From contig NC_079496.1 in NCBI RefSeq assembly GCF_030052815.1, positions 72,033,652 through 72,097,651 of the forward strand: a stretch of DNA of 64,000 nt, given 5' to 3'. This DNA is from Hevea brasiliensis (lineage: Eukaryota > Streptophyta > Magnoliopsida > Malpighiales > Euphorbiaceae). Made by a program: the position numbers and the translations under genes. The notes below the pieces were generated by a model, which saw only the letters and a list, made by a program, of their open reading frames with translations, did not search any database and was not told the DNA's origin. Positions within the stretch are counted from its first letter, which is position 1; every line of letters begins with the position of its first letter. Of this stretch, positions 57,215 through 64,000 are shown piece after piece.

Positions 57215-58019
57215 TACCCAATAGCCATCTTACAATAGTCATACGTTTATTTTCTCCTTTCTATATGGTCGTAAGACTTTTAACAATCTAATACAATGTT
57301 TAATTTGCTTGGATAACCCCAATCTCCTCTTACTATTATGTTGTCTAATATTTCAGCTCACGTTCCTTCTTGAATGACCCTTAAGGTCATGTTAGAATCA
57401 TTCATCAGTCATTGGTCCTCTGACCATTCTAATCCATAGTCTTCCTCACATTCGTAATATTTCTTTGTTACATATGAATCAACTGTTCAAATCTCTACTT
57501 CCGTAACTCTTTTTATCTGTCAATATTCTATAACTTACTTCCTTTTATCGAATCAGTAACCTTTCGATATTCTAACTTTTGAGTTTTAGATCCCTAAGTA
57601 GGATTTTCAAACTTATTTCTAACAATTAAATTCTGTCCTGGCATAACTATACAAAAAACAGATGCCGTTGGCAACTATTCTCATCTAGGTGTACTATCGG
57701 GTAGTACGTAGCTCTACACAATAATCTCAAGTTAGTACTGTAATCTACAGCTTATTCAATAGATCAAACTTTCCTATCTTTTATCCTTTTCGAATTCACT
57801 GATATCCAAACTTATTCTGATTACAATATCCATTAATAATTACTAACAGTAACATCTCTGCCTTCATCTAGAGCAATTCTATTTCTGTAACTTATTTTTT
57901 ACGTCCTCTTGCCTTACATTAAGTAGGCTCGCCAATTAGCTTATAATTTTATGGTGTGTCAGCAATTACCTTTCGCCGATAAACTCTTCCAAAACTAATT
58001 TCACTTGTTATCACAATCC
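57215..58019 (-). other. Non-coding tail of the minus L interior
   Basis: Reverse-strand equivalent of 45461-46353. No pol motif on either strand. Confidence 0.8.
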
Positions 58020-59462
58020 TTATCCTAAAGGACTAGTCACTAATGCATCAAAATTTATTTCCCTAACCTCCTGTCCTAGCGGACTTGTTACTAGCACCTC
58101 AAAGTCCATTTTTGTACATGGAGCAGCAATGCAATCAATGATGCTAGCACACACATAAGAATGGGTATAACCCAGATCGATTAACACAAACACATCCTGG
58201 TTAAAAGTTGAGAAGGTACCAGCCACAACATCAGATATCTCTGCCTCTTCCCTCTGTCTCATGGCATAGACTCTGACTGGAGCACTATCTTGCTCTGAAT
58301 GTTTTACTGTGCCTTGGCTGCCTGCTGGGCTACCTCTACCCCTGCCTCTACCTCTGCTGGGTGGTTGTGAACTTACAGTGGCTCGAATCGGCCTGCGAGT
58401 AGTAGGAGGTGGTCCAACTCTGCGACTCATCAGTGCAGTCCTTGGCAAAGTGTCCCATGCCTCCACAGTTATAACAGGCTCCAATAGCCTTATAGCATAT
58501 CCCACCATGATATCTTCCACAATTTTCACATTGGCGGGAATGGTAGGAACCTCCGGTGCTATGCTGACCAGATAAAGGAGGTTTCTGTCCTGAATGTCCT
58601 CCCCTACCAGACTTCTTGCCACCTCTGTTGTGTCCCTCATAGTTCTTCCTCTTTCGGTGGGACCACTGGAACTCTGTTCTACTGACTTTCCCTCTTCATC
58701 TGTCTTCTCTGATCTCTTTTTCTCAGGAGTAGTCTCAAACTCAACTCTTTCCAACTCTAGGGCTTGAGAAACAAGTTCAGAGAAGTTAGTGTGTTTGAAG
58801 CCGAGCACTTGTACTACGATCGGGCTTCAAGCCGATTTCAAACCTCTTGCATCTTTCCTCTTTGGTAGAGAGTAGACTCTTTGCATAATGGCTAAGCGAG
58901 AAAATTCTCTTTCATACTTAGCCACCGATACCCCCTGTTTGGACTTAGGAACTCTTGCGGCTCACGGTCTACATAAGCATCAGGGACATATTTCTGCCTG
59001 AATTCCCTGAGGAAGTCATTCCATGTTAGCACTGCAGGTTCTACCAGACTGTGGGGAATGGTTTTCCACCAGTCATAAGCATCCCCTTGTAGTAAGGATA
59101 CTGAGTATTCAAGTCTGAGCTCCTCTGTACAATGAAGTTTCTTGAACACCCTATCCATCCTCTCTAACCAGCATTCGACTTCTAGAGGATCTACTGTCCC
59201 CTTAAACTCTGTAGCCCCATACTTCATCAATTTGTCATACTGCCTTGTAGGAGACTGTGGTTGTACCACTGGTGTCTGTATTGGGACATGAGTAGGTGCA
59301 TTACCAGCCATTTGTTGGAATATTGCAGCCATCTGAGCGGCCAGAGCGAGAAAGCTGCGATGCTGCGGTAGTCTTCTTCAACCACTAACATTATGTAAGC
59401 ACAGGGCATCCTTGCACCTCAGCCTCTATAGACTGATCGACTGAACGATCACCCTCTTCCAT
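58020..59462 (-). pseudogene. L gag with protease vestige, minus copy
   Basis: ATG at 59462-59460 opens the same MEEGDRSVDQ start. The frame 59332-58892 carries QMAGNAPTHVPIQTP, YDKLMKYGATEFKG, ERMDRVFKKLHC, DAYDWWKTIP and FRQKYVPDAYVD. A break at about 58790-58890 is followed by 58808-58020 with the linker, knuckle region (frame-shifted near 58450-58560), RGRGRGRGSPAG and a protease vestige FVLIDLGYTHSYV, where the usual D-P-G reads D-L-G. It ends at a repeated EVLVTSPLGQ-like segment. A plus-strand frame at 58309-58575 is its shadow. Confidence 0.87.
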
Positions 59463-59631
59463 ATTCAATGCAAGGATCTTAGCTTTACTGAACAATAACA
59501 CAAGGATATTTACTCTCGTTAGTGCATTTTTATCTTTGTAATGTCTTGTATGTATCAACAATGATATTGAGCAGTTGTACTATGAAGAAAGAACATTCAA
59601 ATAACAGGTGAAAACAGAATTTAAAAACTAT

Positions 59632-59643
59632 GCTCTGATACCA
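59632..59643 (-). promoter_or_regulatory. Primer binding site, minus L copy
   Basis: TGGTATCAGAGC in minus sense, eight bases from LTR B. Confidence 0.9.
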
Positions 59644-59651
59644 CTAAAACA

Positions 59652-62600
59652 TGTCACACCCTACCCCTCTGTAAGGCATAACATGATCCCGTAGTATACC
59701 TAATGAATTACCAACTCCATCTACTGATAACCCATTAAATACACTACAAGGGATTTTAAAAACTTTTCTTACTTCTTTTACAGTGGTGAGCACTATTTCC
59801 AGGTGTTAAAGACTTTGGTGAACTGAAGTGAAATAACTAACTCATTTGTTTTATTTGGAATTTCTGTAAAAATTTTGGCAGAGTGCCATCTATATTTTGG
59901 ATAAAACAGTTCTTCAAAAAACCTGTAAAAAAGCACACTGCGATATATTTCCAAATCCCAACTCCAACATATTTCTCAACACAACATATTTATCAACTCA
60001 ATTTCATAGAAATTTTTCAAAGTCTGAGATAAGGAAATATAATCTGACTTTTACAAGTCAAAATAGCTCATAATTATTTTACAACTTCAAGGTACAATTT
60101 GAATTTACAAGCTCAAAACCAAAAACAAAATGTACATACGATGTCATACATTCTGATTACAAAATGCAAAATATTGGTACACTCATTATACCAGGAAATC
60201 CCTCGCTGGATGTATATGCAGCCTAGTCTCTGCCTATGCTGTCTCTCTACTGCGGCGATAAAAGCTATCGCTGAGACAATGTCTCAGTGGTGCACAACAT
60301 TAACCAAATACAATTTAATCACAATTCATAATTCATGTAAATAGTGGATACTTAAAATCATAGTTAAATTCAAGACAATAAATGTCAACAAGAATTTAAA
60401 CTCCATTTGTCAATATCACAATAATTTTCCATAAGTCAGATCATGTTTGAATTCAAAAGACAGTATATGTCAATGAGAGTTTAAATCAATTTCACAATCT
60501 CACAATACATAATAATGCAATGTAGTCGAATAATTTAAGAATCTGATGTTGCCAATTCATTCACAACTTAAGCCATGACACAAATTTCGATCAATGCCAT
60601 GTTGTACACCACGACAAAGCAATCACAACCCCACTAATCGAAATCAATGAGGAAGGGGAGCTAGCTATATAATGAGTACTCATCCGATCACCTCAATTGG
60701 TAAACCAGAGAGGGAGAAAAATAAACGATCACGACTCCATAAATGGAGAAGGAAAATAAACGATCACAACCCCATAAATGGAGAAGGAATGATACAATAC
60801 TGTCATGCTAAGTGTGAACACAAAATCAATTTCCAAACATTTTATTCAAATGATTCGTGGAATCCAATAAATTTCAAAGTCATAATTTCATTCACAAAAT
60901 GGCAACCCAATTCATAATTAACTTCAATTTCCACAAAAACCATTTCTGATTGCTTTTCAATCAATAAGTTTCCATCAATATCATTCAAACAATTTTTCAC
61001 AGTTTCAAACCATTCACAATGTTTTTCAATCAATAAGTGTCCACCAAACACATTTCCACAATTTAAAACAATGATATGCAAATAGTCAATATTTATTTCC
61101 ATTGAAAATAATTCAAAAGAAACAGTTGTTGTGCACAAACACAATTTAAAACAATAATATACAAATATTCAATATTTATCTCAATTGAAAAATTCAAAAG
61201 CAATAGCCGTTGTGCACAAACCTCACGATGTTGTCTCACAGTGCGGACTCAGTGTTTCCTTCCCTTTCCCTGAGTCTTTAGTAACTGAGAAACACAATTT
61301 GAAGTGTTTCAGTACTAAATTAAATTGTCTCTAACGATAATGTTTGGTAAATAATGCACTGAACTCAATTTTTCACTTAATCACCTAATATACCGACTCT
61401 CGTTGTGTTTTAGGTAAATTAGGTTTTAGTGTCGTTAATATGTCACATTCGATAGGGTTTTAGGTTTGGTATGTTTTACCAAAGTCATTTCCTTGCTTAG
61501 TGCATTTTAATGCAAATTGCTAGATTCCGGGACACTGGTTTGACCTAACCGGACGATCTAGTTCCCTCGATTTTCGGGTCTCGGTCGAAACTACAAACTT
61601 GTAGATCTAGGTCTTATTGCACGCGGGGCAAAATTTCAGGTCAATCCGAGTTAAGTAGACCGAGTTATGGTCATTATACTATTGCTGGTCAAATGGTACC
61701 ATTTTAGGTCAATTTTAGGTCAAATTGGTCAATTCTGGTTCGGCCAGTTTTTGGACCCGAACTTGTGCAAGCTTTTTGACTTGCTTATGGTCATTTCTGG
61801 GCTTTGGTGTCTTCATAAGACTTGTAGGTATGGGTCTTAACTATTCATGGTTAAAATTTCAGGTCAATTGGACCTGGTTTGAGTGAGTTATGGCCTAAAA
61901 ACTCACTGCTGCCCAATTGGTCATTTTTCAGGTCCTAATTGCACCTAATCCGAATTGGTCATTTTCTTAGGTCACGTTGCAAGCAGAATTTTGGTATGGT
62001 TTCTCAATGAAAGTTGGCACATTTTGTGCCTAGTTTCACCTCAAATTGGTCTCATACCAATTGAGGTTACACATTTAAGGTTATAGGCTAAAATGTACAC
62101 TGCCCTCACTATGCCTTTCACACCCCACTTCAAACACACATTTACCTTGCAAAGTTTACTTCCATACCCTACCAATCTGTTTTGGTACATTACCAAAAGC
62201 ATTATCTACTTTACATTACCATTATTTTGGGCAGATTACCATTACCCTCAACACACCAAATATAATTCACATTTACAATATCTCAATACCATTACATACA
62301 CACCTAAACACCACTAATTCTCACATACACTTTACACAATAATTTCATACACATATCCTTCATTCCTTAATGCCACAATTCTGCCAATACTTCCATCAAT
62401 ACATACAATTATGCAAGGGTTCCCAAGCTGCCGAAATTGTCCTTCAACACCACATTGCCCTACAATCCATCAATTCTCATCCAAGTGCCAAAATCACCAT
62501 ATATATGTGAAACAATTCATTAGGATATTAATTTACCATGATCAACATTATTTCTCATCAATTATATGCATAATAAATCATCAAATGTGTGACCCCATGG

Positions 62601-63598
62601 CTGTCCAAAAATGGCTATCTCAATAACTATTTAAACTTCAAAATTTCCTTCACAAAACTAACACCCATAACATAAACATAAAGTTTAACAAGGAAATTCT
62701 CAAAAATGCAAACTTACCTTTAATTGTAACTTGCTAAACCTTCACCAAACTTCTCAAAATTGGTATCAATATCTTCCTTGTGATGTGTAGACCATTTTTC
62801 ATAAAGCTACTTAAGGGATTGGAGTTGAAAATGGGGAGATAAGAAAGCTTGCATGAAAAATGGCTATGGAGGATTTCTTTTCCTCTTCAATTCGGCATGG
62901 GTTATGGAATGAAGAAGATGACCCTTTTGAGTGGGAAGAATCTGCCCTCTAATGAATATATTTAACCATTTTAATGTTCTTAGTGGACCACTAAACAAAT
63001 TAAATCATATTTTAAGCAAACTTCCCACTTATTCCACATTTAACCCATGATTTTAGTTATTTTCTTTAGGTACCACTAAACTAATTTTTGATTTTATTTT
63101 CTAAGTGTAATACTATTTATTTTTAATGGACATTTAGGTCAAAAGACACTTCGGGATGTCAAATGACCATAATGCCCCTGTTCGGGTGGCATTCAGATTT
63201 TTGGTATTCTGAGTTTTGTCTGTTTTTCGATTTCTCACTTTTCTTTGTACTAATTATTTAATTTTTCTTTAATCTTTCTAATGAGATTTATACTTCAATA
63301 AGGGTCTATTTATGTCCTAAAAATGTTTTCCAGGGTTCCCCGCAGTCCAGGGCCAGTCAACGGTCCACGCCGTGACTTCCCGGTGCGGTCACCCATCGCT
63401 AGGTTTCTCGGCTCGCTTAACTTGGTTACATTTCTTTGCTATTATTTTTCCTTTGTTTTTCTTGTACTTTCTTTTCTTGTATTTCATTATTTTATGTCTC
63501 CTCACTCATATCGAAGTACGGTTCTAGGCATCCTAGCTGTCCGGACAGCACTGGTCAACGGAGCAGTAGAACGCACTACCGAACTTAGGGGTGTTACA
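59652..63598 (-). repeat. L LTR B (shared LTR, 3947 bp)
   Basis: Same length as LTR A and nearly the same sequence. It is the 5' LTR of the unit to its left and the 3' LTR of the unit that runs off the right edge. Confidence 0.92.
60271..60287 (-). promoter_or_regulatory. R-region stem-loop 1, L LTR B
   Basis: CTGAGACA/TGTCTCAG stem, followed in sense by GCGAT...ATCGC as stem 2. Confidence 0.6.
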
Positions 63599-64000
63599 AT
63601 TCTCCCCCCCTTAAATAAATTTCGTCCACGAAATTTTACCCAATAGCCATCTTACAATAGTCATACGTTTATTTTCTCCTTTCTATATGGTCGTAAGACT
63701 TTTAACAATCTAATACAATGTTTAATTTGCTTGGATAACCCCAATCTCCTCTTACTATTATGTTGTCTAATATTTCAGCTCACGTTCCTTCTTGAATGAC
63801 CCTTAAGGTCATGTTAGAATCATTCATCAGTCATTGGTCCTCTGACCATTCTAATCCATAGTCTTCCTCACATTCGTAATATTTCTTTGTTACATATGAA
63901 TCAACTGTTCAAATCTCTACTTCCGTAACTCTTTTTATCTGTCAATATTCTATAACTTACTTCCTTTTGTACTGAACTGTAACCTTTCGATATTCTAACT
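63599..64000 (-). mobile_element. 3' end of a second L interior
   Basis: Repeats 57177-57578: polypurine tract, palindrome (63617-63636) and the start of the non-coding tail. It differs chiefly at 63967-63980 against 57545-57558. It is cut by the window edge. Confidence 0.9.

Larger units (their letters stand above)
53230..64000 (-). mobile_element. L-family tandem array: LTR-interior-LTR-interior (continues off window)
   Basis: Two 3947-bp LTRs (53230-57176, 59652-63598) with an interior between them. After the second LTR, interior sequence starts again at 63599, the same as 57177 onward. So at least two units share an LTR, as in the G array. ATTAA (53225-53229) is the candidate left target duplication; the right end is not in the window. 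Confidence 0.88.

Noticed and set aside
53230..63598. Plain segmental duplication of 6.4 kb
   Set aside because: The repeat unit starts and ends exactly at LTR and interior borders, with primer site and polypurine tract in place, so a retrotransposon array is the better description. An assembly duplication is not excluded.

Overview
The window is plant nuclear DNA, probably eudicot heterochromatin, made almost entirely of nested LTR retrotransposons. I find no convincing host gene, tRNA, rRNA or CRISPR array. The species cannot be fixed from this sequence; a euphorb such as rubber tree or cassava is only a guess. Working family names are: copia (Ty1/copia); G (chromodomain-bearing Ty3/gypsy, Tekay/Del-like, LTRs about 3.1 kb); G2 and G3 (older relatives of G); and L (LTRs about 4 kb, interior with gag but no polymerase).

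Layout, outermost to innermost. An old G2 element on the + strand spans most of the window: LTR pieces at 31815-32788 and 35760-37937, PBS at 37943, gag-protease at 38067-39797 and reverse transcriptase at 50543-51388. Its LTR is interrupted on the left by a degraded + strand L element (1-31814) and by a G solo LTR (32789-35754, TSD GATGG). Its pol is split by a second L element (39798-50537, TSD TGACA) and cut off by a G3 LTR (51389-53229). The G3 LTR is in turn interrupted by a minus-strand L array that runs off the right end (53230-64000).

Inside the left L element lie two more insertions. One is a copia element (1531-10586) whose 5' LTR is truncated. The other is a 19 kb minus-strand G array (11198-30206) with structure LTR-interior-LTR-interior-LTR and one 5-bp duplication (TCCTC) around the whole array. 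The right-hand L array has the same shared-LTR layout.

Elements G and L look like an autonomous/non-autonomous pair. G encodes twin-knuckle gag, protease, reverse transcriptase, RNase H, integrase and chromodomain (all now broken). L keeps only gag plus the start of protease. Both keep the same primer site, a palindrome next to the polypurine tract, and a pair of stem-loops just downstream of the LTR TATA-like box. The most interesting signals are this covarying double hairpin, the two tandem arrays, a probable 75-bp intron inside the G integrase, and a copy-specific pattern of sequence noise at CAG/CTG sites that looks like methylation-driven consensus error and makes many apparent frameshifts doubtful.
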